Part shown: piece after piece, positions 1-10,674 of the stretch
How the letters are laid out: the number at the start of each line of letters is the position of its first letter
Numbering within the stretch: the stretch's first letter is position 1
Source of the DNA: Ctena decussata
Lineage: Eukaryota > Mollusca > Bivalvia > Lucinida > Lucinidae
Assembly (NCBI GenBank): GCA_963989385.1
Contig: OZ022501.1
Span: 85,482,979 to 85,546,978 of the forward strand
Reading direction: 5' to 3'
Length of the DNA stretch: 64,000 bases
Translations under genes and position numbers: made by a program
The notes under the pieces: model-generated
The model's database searches: none
Seen by the model: the letters and a program-made list of their open reading frames with translations, nothing else
What the model was told of the DNA's origin: nothing

Positions 1-1004
1 GCAAAAGATAGGGTTAAGCTTAACAACTGACGAATCTTAGCCTGCGCAATTGACGTTAAAACGTTATAATTCGGTCCAATGTGCACGGGTTTATGGGTGC
101 CTCAGCTCAATGCAGAATCAAAACCCGAGAAAAACCAAGAGGCTAAAATTAAAGGTCACATCATGATTACTTTAACTGTGAAGTTTATTCGTTAAGGTGT
201 AGCGTAACTGTGAGAAAATGATGGCGTTAGTCTGAGCCTTTTGACTTATGCTCAGTAACCGGGAAGAATTTTCTTTCTGAATGGTTTGCGTTATCATATT
301 GGTAGATACCAAACAATCATTCAGTCGAAAGTGATTCAAGACATACCGATTAAAAAGAACTTTTTAAGACGATAACGTAAAAACAAGGGAAAACGTCAAA
401 TTTTGGAACTCTGTAAACCTCATACTTGTAGCATATTCAAATGTTTTAGAGCGTTTTCCTTTATTTTAACAGCAAGCCAGCCGCCTCATTATGGTTTTGG
501 ATTTTGTACATGATCAAAAATGCCCTTCAGATACAATGGTCTCAAAAACTGACGTCACGGTAGTTCAAACGCTACAACTGAGCAATCTTGATTCTTTTAC
601 CTGCCAGTCTATCTCGAATGATCGGCCTTTGTATCTTTATGCAGTAAAGTGACAATAAAATCCTAATATGGTGGATCTGACACATACAAAAAAATTGCTA
701 TATTTATTGTGCATAGTATATATTTTACATTAGCAATATTTTGTTGATTGCATTTTTCCTCAACTCTCAAGTGCAGTTTTGAGCAAAATTAAATTGCAAG
801 GAAGAGAACCGTATTTTGGGCTTAAGATACCTTGGAGTTACTAGAGAAAGCTTTACACCATGTAATAGCAAGAGCTTTAAAATTGATAATCGGAAAAAAC
901 GATAAGTGCGGAGGGGTCAGTAGCCAAAATTATTAAAGGCAGTGCGAAAATTGCAAACGTGTTTATAGAATGAAAAATGTTCCTCTGTATTTTTTTAAAA
1001 CCAT
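1..1004. other. unassigned sequence
   Basis: No recognisable gene, terminal repeat or tandem structure was found. The sequence is AT-rich with stops in all frames. Confidence 0.5.
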
Positions 1005-1100
1005 TTCAGCAGATATTTTTACAAAACTTGGTACAAATAGAAAGCATTGTTAGTTGATGTTCAGAGAATAAGAACCATAACTTCACCCTAATATTTGATG
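1005..1100 (+). repeat. orphan monomer of the ~155-bp satellite
   Basis: Phrases such as ACAAAACTTGGTACAAATA and TTCAGAGAATAAGAACCATA match the satellite units at 11.4-13.5 kb, and most closely the terminal unit at 16.09-16.14 kb. It is a single diverged unit, probably the end of an old tandem-repeat element. Confidence 0.7.
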
Positions 1101-1984
1101 TAAGTAACATCTAGTTCTAGCTTCTGATGCGAATTTCATTCATGCACTTGCTACCACATTTAGTAATCCATTTTTAAGTCAAAGACCTATTAAATGTCAG
1201 TATTTACAGAAATGGAAATATAACTTCTCCCTGTTGGATCATAAACTACATGCAAACCGCCAAAATCTATGATCCTAAACAAATGACAAGGACCAGTGAC
1301 GTCTGGTAATTTAAAGACACAGACTATCTCTTTGCTAATTTCTTTTATATGTTATGTATATGAGTGACAATAACAGGACCCCCGGTCGGACGCAAAAAAA
1401 AGCGAGATACGATGTGAAGATCCCTTGTGTGGAAATGGTGGAGCTAGGGTATGGGCCGAATGAATCAACCTAACAGCCTTATGAATAAAGGCCGTAGTTC
1501 GTGGACATCTGTGTTCTTTGGACTCATGTCTAGATTACCGCTATGATGATTGTCATGAGGCACTATGGTTTACCCCCGTCCGTCCGACCATTTGCATACT
1601 CAACTTATCCCGTAGTTTTCGAGCGATCAGTTTCAAACTTCGCACAGATGTAACAGATGTATTGAAAATGTACATGTAATATTTAAGGTTGGAACTATTT
1701 TTTGACAAGATTCACAACATTAATACTTTGAAATTTGAAGATGTGTATATGAGCTTGAACGGTGTCATTCGTATTTTTATGACAAAATTACAGCATTTTG
1801 GCCTTAGAAAGTTTGATCACATGTACTGACTAATGCAATTTGGTCTGATCTCCTTTTATAGTTTTCAGCGAATCAATTTCAGTAAATATGAGGTCTTAGA
1901 TCTGGAACAGAAATAGTTTATTTCCACATTCTCGAAACACCATATGGAAAGGGAAAACATTTAAGACGGAACACAGGGAGAAAG
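1101..1984. other. unassigned; possible left end of a tandem-repeat element
   Basis: A CCCCGTCCGTCCGACC stretch at about 1575 precedes text resembling the starts of other GTCC-microsatellite elements in this window. No second end or clear tandem unit is visible. The rest has no recognised feature. Confidence 0.35.
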
Positions 1985-2705
1985 TCTCCATAGTCCTATC
2001 TGTGGTAAAAACGTGTAATCTCAAATCATTCTAAAAAGCGGCTCAACCTTTACTGTTGACAATAAAATGTGCATTGATGTGCATATTATGAGTCGATATA
2101 ACCAGGATAACTGGCGAAAAGTAGAAAAAATTTTTTTTAAAGAGATCGCTCTACAAAATACAATTTTCTGTTCTGGTTTCCCGTCTAGCAATGCTATTGA
2201 GCCGCGACGTGACAAAACCAACAATGTGGTTGTGCGCCCAGCGCAGACTCAGATCAGCCTGGGCATCCGCCCAGTCTGATCAGAGTCTTCATTGTCCGCA
2301 TGAAGGTAGCTTAGACCCTTAGCTATCGTTTGTGCACTTAAGAAAGAGTCTGAACAAACTGGGTGGCTGCCCAGGCTGATCTAGGTCTGCACTGGACGCA
2401 CAACCACTTTGTTGGTTTTCTCGTGTCGCGGCTCATATGAACATTGGCGGGATAGCGATTTGGGGCTCTCCACCTGCACATTGTATGTTTACCATTTATT
2501 CAACTTGAAACCGAAAATAGGTCATTTTAGTTGCCAACTTAAATGACCCAAATAAGTTTTCAAATGCTTAACATGTGAAACTCACGGGTGTCTTATTTGT
2601 TTAAAGCTGGCTCATTACGGTTATTTAAAATGACGAAACTATGGTGAGATGCTTGCAGCGATACCTCATGCTAAAATTTTTCATGCTGATAGAGCAATGG
2701 GGTTA
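1985..2705 (+). repeat. dispersed repeat R1, copy 1, split by a MITE
   Basis: This sequence aligns by eye with 46808-47270 on the same strand and with the reverse complement of about 22070-22640. Shared landmarks include GTCTCCATAGTCCTATC, TGGTTTCCCGTCTAGCAATG, GCGATACCTCATG and TTTTTCATGCTGATAGAGCA. The 46.8-kb copy lacks the MITE and so serves as a filled-versus-empty comparison. It carries a GTCATTTTAGTTGCCAAC motif that recurs at 22262. No coding capacity was recognised. Confidence 0.75.
2198..2435 (+). mobile_element. palindromic MITE, copy 1
   Basis: The terminal inverted repeats are TGAGCCGCGAC and GTCGCGGCTCA. Inner arms read ACAATGTGGTTGTGCG at the left and the complementary CGCACAACCACTTTGTTG at the right. 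The internal GCCTGGGCATCCGCCCAGTC is itself repeated in inverse. It interrupts repeat R1. Flanking TAT on both sides may be the target duplication, although the R1 copy at 46.8 kb differs there by two bases. No coding capacity, so it needs a transposase in trans. Confidence 0.9.
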
Positions 2706-2744
2706 AATGCAAATTTATTTATCAATTTATCAGCAATGCAAATT

Positions 2745-3185
2745 TTTCATAAGTCTTGGCATACCCCAAAGTGCATTCTAGCTTCGGCTGAATGTCATTG
2801 GTGTCAAACAACCTGTAACTTCGCTTTATAGAATATTATGGAGAAGCGATTTGCAACCTATTAAAGTCATCTCAACTATATTGACAAGTTCTGAATCGCT
2901 TCCACGTAGTTTAAGTATTTTTCGCGGTGTACAGGAACATGTTATGAAAATCGGAGATCGATATTTCAATAACAAATATTTAGCATGTTATATTGAATGA
3001 AACCTCGGATGAATTTCTATTCTGCAAAATCGCTTCTCCGCAATATTCTATACAGCGAACGTTTTCGGGATCCTAAGCTTATTTCCATGGTAAGTTAAGA
3101 TATTTTAACAACAATGACTATAGCCGAAGCTAGAGTGCACTTTGGGGTATGCTTAGAGTTATGAAAAATTTTCAGAGGTATAAAA
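2745..3185. repeat. foldback element (diverged inverted repeat)
   Basis: The left arm, about 2757-2860, contains GGCATACCCCAAAGTGCATT and TAGAATATTATGGAGAAGCG. Both recur reverse-complemented at about 3022-3152 as GCACTTTGGGGTATGC and CGCTTCTCCGCAATATTCTA. The arms flank about 160 bases of spacer. Confidence 0.65.
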
Positions 3186-4739
3186 TTAATGCAACGCATC
3201 TGTAATGGAATAAATAAATAGTTTGGCCAGTCATAATCGAGCCTTAAAAATTTTAATATTTGAGAACTTCTGACGATTAGCAAAAAACTAAGCATTTTGG
3301 CGATTCTTTAAAGAAAACAGAATCCTTCAATCTTACCATTTTAGTTTAAAGTACTGTGTGTCCTTAGTCCATGTGTTTCCTTTCCCACTGGTAGATGTGA
3401 TTAAATACATTGGGCTGTAATACATATATATATTTAAAGAGCAACTCCCATGTCGCCATTTGCTGGTTTGGACAATATTTTAGCATGGCGCAAGCAATTA
3501 AGGAGTAAGTCTATCAAGTTGCGTGTGAATCGTTGTCTCCAAGCTCAACGGAGGACACATATCTCAGACTTGCGCTAAAGCGTACTACTGGGATTACAAC
3601 TTGTGGCCATCGTGAATAGGTTTTAAATATTTTTGCACGTTGTCTAGAAATATTACGACATATTGGAAAGAGTTCGATGCATTGTACCCAAAGGATATGA
3701 GCCTCTGCCTATCAAGGCCAAACTGTTTAGAAAATGAGACGTATTAGTAAAAACATTCCAGTAAGAAGTAGTGTAAATTTTCTTATGCTGTTGTGTAATA
3801 GAAAAAGGTGGGGCAAAGTGCGTATGCGGGGTCAAACACCCACACCTTTAATATCAACATCCATATGGTTAGTGGAGTAAAGTGTAATTGAACCAAACAT
3901 GTCAGAGTGTAAAACTCTTTATCAACAGACACTTCAACGAAACTGCATCTACTTATAACCTTTTTTTTCTCATGAATTTAAGCATTTCGGCAGTTTCCTG
4001 GCAAGACCTAATATTTTCTTGCAGTTCACCTTACTATGAGAATTTATGCTTTGCGACTGAATGTTCGCAAGATAAAAGTTAAAGCGATGTTTACTCTGTC
4101 GCGAAATGACATGTGCATTTGTGAAAAAAATGATTTTATAAACTAGCAAACAATGCCTATATGGGACAAAACGGTTACGCTCCGGAAATCTGATAACAAA
4201 AGCCTTCTGATATAATTTGCGATTGGCGGCTTTTAGAGTCAGAGGATATTAGAATTGAAAAAAAAATGTGAGTGCTCGTATTCCAACCTCTGTTGGCATA
4301 ATATGTATTTTTCGTACATATAGTCAGATAATAATCTAATTTCAATAAGAGAAAATAGATTTACCTGATGAGATCACACAACTTACGAAATAACTTTCAA
4401 CTGAAGAACTTTTCTAATAGTAGGCGGAACTTCTGACTGCAATATATTTTGGCGACAGGACTAGTACTGACCCATCAAAAACGTGTTTGAAATAAATCAT
4501 TCATTGTTATTTTGGTTTCTACAGGTAAATAGATTATGTTATAGGTTACAATATATTGCTTTCAGTGACCCAAATGCCGGTAGCGGGGAAAAAAGGGAAA
4601 AGGACTGAGAAGACTCGGATTCCGGCTGCTCAGATAAGTCATGTATCGGTATTGATTTTGCAAGAACTACAGCTAACTGTAGGCGTTCAACTCAAGATGA
4701 CATTGCATGATACTAAATATCAATGCATTGGCCCCTAAA
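3186..4739. other. unassigned sequence
   Basis: No repeat, gene or RNA feature was recognised. Short open frames at 3653-3835 and 3888-4082 have no protein-like character. Confidence 0.45.
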
Positions 4740-5789
4740 GCTGGATGAGTCGCGTAACATGATAAAAGGTTAAAACAGTAGGGGACAAACACTTTGAGGA
4801 AACGTTTTCATATAGGTATCAGATAAGATATTTGATCTGACTGAAATAATCTTTTCGGGCAAAGGAATCAGTATTGTCGAAAAAACAATCAAATCTGGGA
4901 ATAGGATAAGAAATTGCCACGGGCGTTTTTTCCCATCTAAAAAGGTGTAACTTAAGTGTCATTTTTGTTGACAACCTTGTATCTTTTAACAAAAAAGTTT
5001 ATTTCCTATAAGATCAGATAAGGCAACATCTAAAAAGATTGTATAAAATTTCCAATCGGGGACCTCTTCCCCTTAACAATTTGATTAGATCTAGGTATAC
5101 TTCAAAGCTATTTAACTAATTAAATTTTAAAGAGTAACTACACTTCAGGAACTGACTGAATAGATCCCAAACCCTATCCCCAACATCAAAGGGAAAGATT
5201 GACAAAGACATCCTAACAAAAAATTAATTACAAGTGATAAGCCGAGTCAGCAGCTCTTTCCCAAATAGGTGGCAACTCAGCTATCTTTATTGAACTAAAT
5301 AGTTTAAACCAACGGAAGGTTACAACAGACTAAGCAAATTATACGAAAAACACCCCACAACCATTTTTACCCACTTTCCACTCCTACTATAGAAGGGTTA
5401 AAATGAGAACACAATAAATTAAACAGCACCCAACATAAAACAAATGCAACCGCAACGAAAGTACCGCCTTGGGACGGTCAGTAATAACTACTCGGGGTTT
5501 AAACCGGTTTTACTTGGCCCAAACCTTCACCCTCACCCTCCGCCGCGGTGCACACAGTTACGTGGTAGTTCGGTTCATATGGAGGTCCCCTAACTCATCA
5601 GAGAGTCATCACGGTCAACAATTAAATTCAAGAAAAGACCGTGATGAAGCAAGGATGAGGACTCGACAGCCAAAACGTGTTGAGACACCTGGAGATCCCT
5701 AGGGCGTCAGCAACACCACTGGAGCAAAAGAAGAACAGCTGAACCCCGGTGGGCCAAGAAAAAGACAAGCATCCGGCCCCAACCAACTA
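4740..5789 (-). other. probable 3' flank of the reverse-transcriptase element
   Basis: This region lies downstream of the reverse-transcriptase pseudogene on the minus strand. It is less AT-rich near 5470-5790. It contains an 11-bp hairpin at 5606-5647 (TCATCACGGTC with GACCGTGATGA). A segment at about 5245-5290 (GCAGCTCTTTCCCAAA) is shared with 48.6 kb. The 3' end of the element was not located. Confidence 0.4.
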
Positions 5790-6262
5790 ATATATAGCTT
5801 TATGTAGGGCTATCACAGAGTCTGAACCTCGACCCACCGGCGTGCAATTAAAGGGGACAGCAAAGTTGTCAACCGTGATTGGGTTAACCACTAAGCTTGA
5901 AACTTTCGCATTAGATCTATGTTATAGCCAATGCGTTTAAATCGCATGATAATTTTCTTAAATTGATCAAGAAATTCTGTTTTCCCTACGATTTTGCGTA
6001 ATTTATATACTAAGTCACCATAAAATTCAGATTGCGATAGGCCTTGTTGCAAAAGTGACCTTAACCCTGTATTATATTTAGAAACCAATTTAAAGTGTCT
6101 ACGATAAAATTTAGAAAAAGCTTTCCGAAGTAAATGATACCGATACCCCTGCTGTAAAAGCTTGGCAGTCAAACTTTTATTACGAGCATTGAAATCAGCC
6201 AAATGACTAGACACCCTAGCGAAGCGAATAAGCTGAGAAATGTAAACACCATAAGAACTGGT

Positions 6263-6386
6263 GCGGGGAACAGCACTATCCAAAAATGGAAAATAAACAA
6301 TGTCGATATCAAAATCATCGCGTTGCGGGGAACATCACTATCCAAAAACGGAAAATTAACAATGTCGAAATCAAAATCCTCGCGTT
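6263..6386. repeat. 62-bp tandem duplication inside the pseudogene
   Basis: Two head-to-tail copies start GCGGGGAACA at 6263 and 6325. On the minus strand they duplicate the DDFDxDIVxFPFLDS segment just before SYGVYISQL. As 62 is not a multiple of three, the duplication breaks the frame. Confidence 0.9.
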
Positions 6387-6608
6387 TGTCATAAATTTTA
6401 GATGAAACAAATCCGTCTTAAATTGATAAATGTAAATCCAAACATGGAGCCTCGGTATCAGACGTATTTGCTTTATTTAACTGCAATTATAGCAGGATAT
6501 ATTTGACTAGCCATTCCTTCAAAATTAGGATTATCAATATTTTAAACGTCGTCCAAAGTGGAATGCTTCAATGACATGAGCTTGAGTATCATCAGAAAGA
6601 GACATCAT

Positions 6609-6721
6609 AAATATTGTGAGGGTCACTTAAGAGGTTTTATTAGCCGAAACTACGTAGTCTGGCCCATTTTCCTTCGTCTGAATATATTCTCTGCTCTTGA
6701 AGGAATTCTTTAAGATTTTAA
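6609..6721 (+). repeat. inserted ribozyme-element fragment with a decayed hammerhead
   Basis: About 113 bases match one end of the 382-bp monomer at 17.5-19.1 kb. In plus-strand order they read GGGTCA, CTTAAGA, GGTTTTATTAGCC, GAAA, CTACGTAG, TC, TGGCCC at 6620-6665. Stem I, stem II, GAAA and the GUC site are kept. The CUGANGA core box is CTTAAGA, which loses the essential G5, so no cleavage is expected. The fragment lies opposite in strand to the pseudogene, between its GGTACTAAT and ATGATGTCTC segments. It ends at the same AAGATTTTAAT terminus as the array. Confidence 0.85.
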
Positions 6722-6803
6722 TTAGTACCAAATCTGATGAAAATGTTATCTAGAAGATATACTAAAGCATCACATCACAAACATTTTGGCAAGACCACAT
6801 TTT

Positions 6804-6917
6804 AAACCTTTTTTGGTCATCAAAGTAAAAAAAAAAAAAAAACATGTTTATCATTAGAATAAACCTTTTTTGGTCATCAAAGTAAAAAAAAAAAAAAAAC
6901 ATGTTTATCATTAGAAG
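6804..6917. repeat. 57-bp tandem duplication with poly(A)
   Basis: Two copies start AAACC at 6804 and 6861. Each has TTGGTCATCAAAG, a run of about 16-17 A, then CATGTTTATCATTAGAA. Replication slippage is plausible. The 57-bp length preserves frame and gives two poly-phenylalanine stretches in the minus-strand translation. Confidence 0.9.
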
Positions 6918-7165
6918 CAAGATAAAGAGCACCCTCTCTCTGAAAAGTAGTCTCAATTAAATTTATTAGTTTCTTTTTTATTAAATTATGGGGCAAAGCT
7001 GGATATAGTGTAGAATAATCGTATGTAGACAAACTAGAAGCGCGGTATCCTCTAGACTTCAGTTTATCAAGAACCTCAGTAGAATTTTTAATTGACCAAA
7101 ACAAATTTTTGCCTGACCGTTCGTAAACGTTTTCACAGTACCTAATTACATGTCTTATCATAATA

Positions 7166-7904
7166 ATGATAATGGAGTACTGTCTCTGTTTGATAAAGAT
7201 AGAAAAATAATTATTTTTTATGATAATTTTGCCTGCTTGGTAAATTGAAAAACGAGAAAAAGATGTATCAGCGACAACACCACCAACAACAACAATAACA
7301 ATAACAATATCTATCTAAAGATCTTTATAGAAAAATAAAAAGGTGCATGTTGTCGCGAGGGGTCAGGTGATTAAATCCGATTATCGACTGGATTCTGTAA
7401 TACCCTAAAACTGATTTAACAGCCACATTCTGCAAATTGAACCGACATAGATAAAATATCCTGATGAATAATTTTATGGAAAAGATATCAAACAACAAAT
7501 ATAAGTTTTCAAGACAGTAGCAGAAGTAAAATAGAAGAAAATCGATTAAGCTGAAAAAAGATAAAATAAAACATAGATAAAAGACAAACTCTTGAAACTA
7601 ATGACACATAGATGAATAGGATATAAAATACGACAGAAAAATAAATAAATAAATTCGTCCAATAATTGTCGCTCCGCTTTTACAAGTTACCATTCCATTT
7701 AACGATGGTAATTGGAATGGAATGGTCTGAAATATCGGTGCGTTCCACGGCGTTCCCGCGTCATTCAAAGGGCATAATGGGGCGGTACCATTCCATTTAC
7801 GTGGCGGTAACGGTGCACTCGACTGGGAAGCTTTAATGTTGCCTGTAGTGTAATTTTGTACTGTCATTTCCTCCCTTGAGACCAATGATGGAACACGAAT
7901 TAAA
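7166..7904. other. unassigned sequence
   Basis: This may include the 5' flank of the reverse-transcriptase element. A stretch at 7687-7840 repeats ACCATTCCATTTA-like text. No gene was recognised. Confidence 0.4.
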
Positions 7905-9050
7905 TTGTAGGAATATTCCTACGATTTGGCCTGATCTTTCACTTATTCAAAAGATGTCATCTTCGATCAAATGTATAATATTCCTACAATCTGAAAGATC
8001 TGTGTTGAAATTGGATTGAACTAAATTGGGCGTAATCTCAAGAATGTAGGAATATTCCTACAATCTAAGTGAGTGAACTCGGGTTTAACGTCCTACCAAC
8101 AACGAGGTCATATGGAGACGGGACCTCGGTTTAAAGTCTCATCCGAAAGACCGGAGAAGCGGGGGATCGATCTTGCGATCCCTGGATTGGTAGTCCGGAG
8201 TGTTATCCACTACACTACAGCCGCTCCTCCTACAATCTAAATGATGTGGAATGTATGTGGATTGAACTCAGATTTGGTCGTATGTTTTTAACCTTGGAAA
8301 ATGAGCAATTACCAAAATGTAGGAATATTCCTACGTTTTGTAAAATATAAGTAGAAACATTATTCCCTCATTGCATTTTCTGCAGTTTGAAAAAAAAATC
8401 AATGATGGAACGAAGAATAAATTGTAGGAATATTCCTACAATCTGACAGATGTGGGTTGAATTATTATTAAACTTAACCTTATTCCATGAAAAAAGATAT
8501 TCTTCAAAATGTAGGAATATTCCTACGATTTGTTTGGATCTTTCATTTATTGAAAATATGCATTTAGTCAGATCTTTCATTTGTTGAAAATATACCATCT
8601 CCAAAAAATGTAGGAATATTCCTACAATTTGTTTGGATCTCTCATTTATTAAAAATATGCATTTGGTCAGATCTTTCATTTATTGAAAAAATACCATCTC
8701 CAAAAATGTAGGAATATTCCTACAATCTGAAAGGTCTATGTTGAAATATGAATGAACAAAATTGGTCGTAATCTCAAAAATGTAGGAATATTCCTACAAT
8801 CCGGAAAATGTGGGAAGAATTTGAATTGAGCTCAGTTGTGTCTTATTTTTTTTTTTTACAAATGAGCAATTTCCAAATTGTAGGAATATTCCTATGATTT
8901 GTAATATAGAGTTAAAGCAGTTATGTCCTATTTGCATTTTTTCTGCAGTTAGAAAAAAATGATGATGAATCAATATAGTAATAGCTGTTCATTTTAAAAG
9001 AAGTTGATGGTTCATGAATGAATGAAATTGTAGGAATATTCCTACAATTT
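7905..9050. repeat. array of palindromic TGTAGGAATATTCCTACA units
   Basis: About eleven near-identical copies of this 18-base perfect palindrome were counted, near 7906, 8045, 8318, 8423, 8510, 8610, 8707, 8780, 8880 and 9030, with a degenerate one at 7972. They sit in a tandem-like array with about 75-140 bases between copies. Spacers share phrases such as AATCTGAAAGATCTGTGTTG and GATCTTTCATTTATTGAAAA. The palindrome is conserved better than the spacers. No coding frame matches. A SINE interrupts one unit. Confidence 0.9.
8072..8228 (-). mobile_element. tRNA-derived SINE, family S3
   Basis: On the minus strand it begins with a tRNA-like head (GGAGCGGCTGTAGTGTAGTG as the A-box region; anticodon loop CTACCAA; degenerate B box). 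The body contains GTCTTTCGGATGAGAC and the 3' end is GGACGTTAAACCCGAGTTC followed by an ACTC tail. A 15-bp target duplication, CCTACAATCTAAGTG at 8057-8071 and CCTACAATCTAAATG at 8229-8243, flanks it. It landed in one unit of the palindrome array. Related copies are at 42.8 and 50.5 kb. Confidence 0.85.
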
Positions 9051-9366
9051 CATGATATCAGTTGAGCCATAGCAAAACCAGGGCTGGTAAAGTGTGATTT
9101 CGGCCACCCAAAAACAAGGCTTCTAGGTAACTATTTTCACTGATGCTCAATTTTGCACTTGCTATTTAGCACTTTTTACAGCCTAAAAACCTGCATTTTC
9201 AGTGCATAAAAGGACATCTCGTGGAGATGTCCTTTTTATTTTGGATTCACTTATGAATTTTGATAGCGGTAAGGCAAGACGTTAATAATTTGGAAAGTTC
9301 AGTGGTGGTACAAGCACTAGAATTAGCAATAAACCTGGCTTTATATGGTCGTTTATGAAGTTTTGG
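9051..9366. other. unassigned spacer
   Basis: It contains a small hairpin near 9210-9235 (AAGGACATCTC with GAGATGTCCTT). Nothing else was recognised. Confidence 0.5.
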
Positions 9367-10546
9367 TTATGCTATGTTCCCACTGTCATGAGATCCGTTA
9401 CGAACGCCACGATTGGCCATTCGTAGTTATCGTGGAACTTCTATGAAATTTTAGGTTTGGATACGAGGTAATGCGAGTCGATACGTTATGGTAAGATTTG
9501 TTGCGCTTGGATGCGATATGATCACGAATGGTCAATTTGAGGTGAAACGATCTGTCACGATCTGGTCTCCCGTTTAGTTACGATTACATACGTTCCGATA
9601 GGATTGTCCCGATGGAGCTTACAATTGGGTCTCGATCTGACACGATCATCACGACCGGGTTCCCCTATTTGGGACGATCTGGTACGTGCAGATACGCCCC
9701 GATACGTTTATCGCGAACCAATGCGCTGTGTTACAATAAGGTACGATTGTGGTCGCGATGTGTTTCACGATCAGGATCGAGGGTAATCACGAGTTGAGCT
9801 ACGACTGGAACCCGACGGGTTATATAAAGCCCGACTCATCTTGGACTTCATTGTTTCTCGACCTTGCATTATTGAATGACCACTAGAACCCACAACCATC
9901 GCTGATGGCAGTAGTTGATGATGATGACAAAGGGACACCTGCGTTATTACTGTATACTTACATTATCGCTAGAGAGTGAAAAGACGAGCAGCAGCCAGGT
10001 CGTCCTCAACCCCAACCGCAAAGGGCCAGGAGAGCTGCAGTCAGGCAGTTGTGGATGCGGCCATGGTATTAATCGCATTTACTCGCATCTTCTTGCATCA
10101 ACGCGTGTCTGTTCGTGAGTCGTTCGTGTCAGGTCGTAGGCAATGGACTCCAACAGAGCGTAACAGATCGTGTGAGATCATAGCAAATCTCAACAGAGCG
10201 TGGTGTTTGTCTTGTCCAAGATTGTTCCCGATCACCCCGATTAAGAAGCAAAATTAGATGCGATCTGTCGCGCTTTGTTACGATCCAATATGATCTGATG
10301 CGATTATCACGATTGAAAACTAATCGTGTTGATCTTACCGCCAAAAATTTTTCTACGATCAACACGACTGACCTCAAGATCTGTTAAGAGCTGATAGGAG
10401 ATGATAGGATCACCACAATTGTGCCACTACTGACCTCAAGATCTGTTAAGAGCTGATAGGAGGTGATAGGATCACCACAATTTTGCCACGATTAGGGCCG
10501 CGATTTCAATCGTGCTTCGAATCGTGATAGTGGGAACATAGCATAA
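9367..10546. mobile_element. non-autonomous DNA transposon, CGAT-rich interior
   Basis: The ends are TTATGCTATGTTCCCACT and its exact reverse complement AGTGGGAACATAGCATAA. Homology continues a few bases further inward. The interior is crowded with degenerate CACGATC, GATACG and ATCGTG words on both strands and has no transposase. A clear target duplication was not found, so the superfamily is undetermined. Overlapping frames at 9604-9797 and 9915-10257 are in this simple-sequence interior and are not credible genes. Confidence 0.75.
10370..10493. repeat. 62-bp tandem duplication
   Basis: Two head-to-tail copies begin GACCTCAAGATCTGTTAAG at 10370 and 10432 and differ at a few positions. They lie inside the right half of the CGAT-rich transposon. 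Confidence 0.95.
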
Positions 10547-10674
10547 GTCTTCATAGTAACGAAAATCGTTGAAGCACATATAAGACAAGACAGCCTTCAG
10601 AGTTAGTGAAAGTACGTCAATTGATGTTTTTTTTTTTCAGTTATGTAACTGTCAACAAAACTGGGGATTAATAT

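Larger units (their letters stand above)
5790..7165 (-). pseudogene. reverse transcriptase pseudogene, Penelope-like or related retroelement
   Basis: Read on the minus strand from 7165, the fragments follow reverse-transcriptase order. First comes an N-terminal part with SGKNLFWSIKNS and LSTYDYSTLYPALPHNLI (palm motif A region). Next are KMWSCQNVCD, then DALVYLLDNIFIRFGTN in a shifted frame, then a broken catalytic LDD followed by a stop. The C-terminal part has SYGVYISQLIRFARV, KLLQQGYRYH and EFYGDLVYKLRKIVGK. A shifted tail with VVNPITVDNFAVPFNCTPVG runs to about 5800. From memory, this layout matches reverse-transcriptase domain proteins common in mollusc and cnidarian genomes; the assignment to Penelope-like elements is inference. 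Damage: a 62-bp tandem duplication, a 57-bp tandem duplication, an inserted ribozyme fragment replacing part of the palm, and several frameshifts. It cannot encode an active enzyme. Confidence 0.8.

Noticed and set aside
4365..4400. plus-strand hammerhead (CTGATGAG...CGAAAT)
   Set aside because: The core boxes are present but the intervening bases cannot form stem II and no stem I partner exists.
5560..5605. second hammerhead (CTGATGAG on the minus strand)
   Set aside because: The downstream box is GAAC rather than GAAA, stem II does not form well, and no matching stem I was found.
7905..9050. CRISPR array
   Set aside because: The repeats are short palindromes with related, length-variable spacers in eukaryotic repeat DNA and there are no cas genes.
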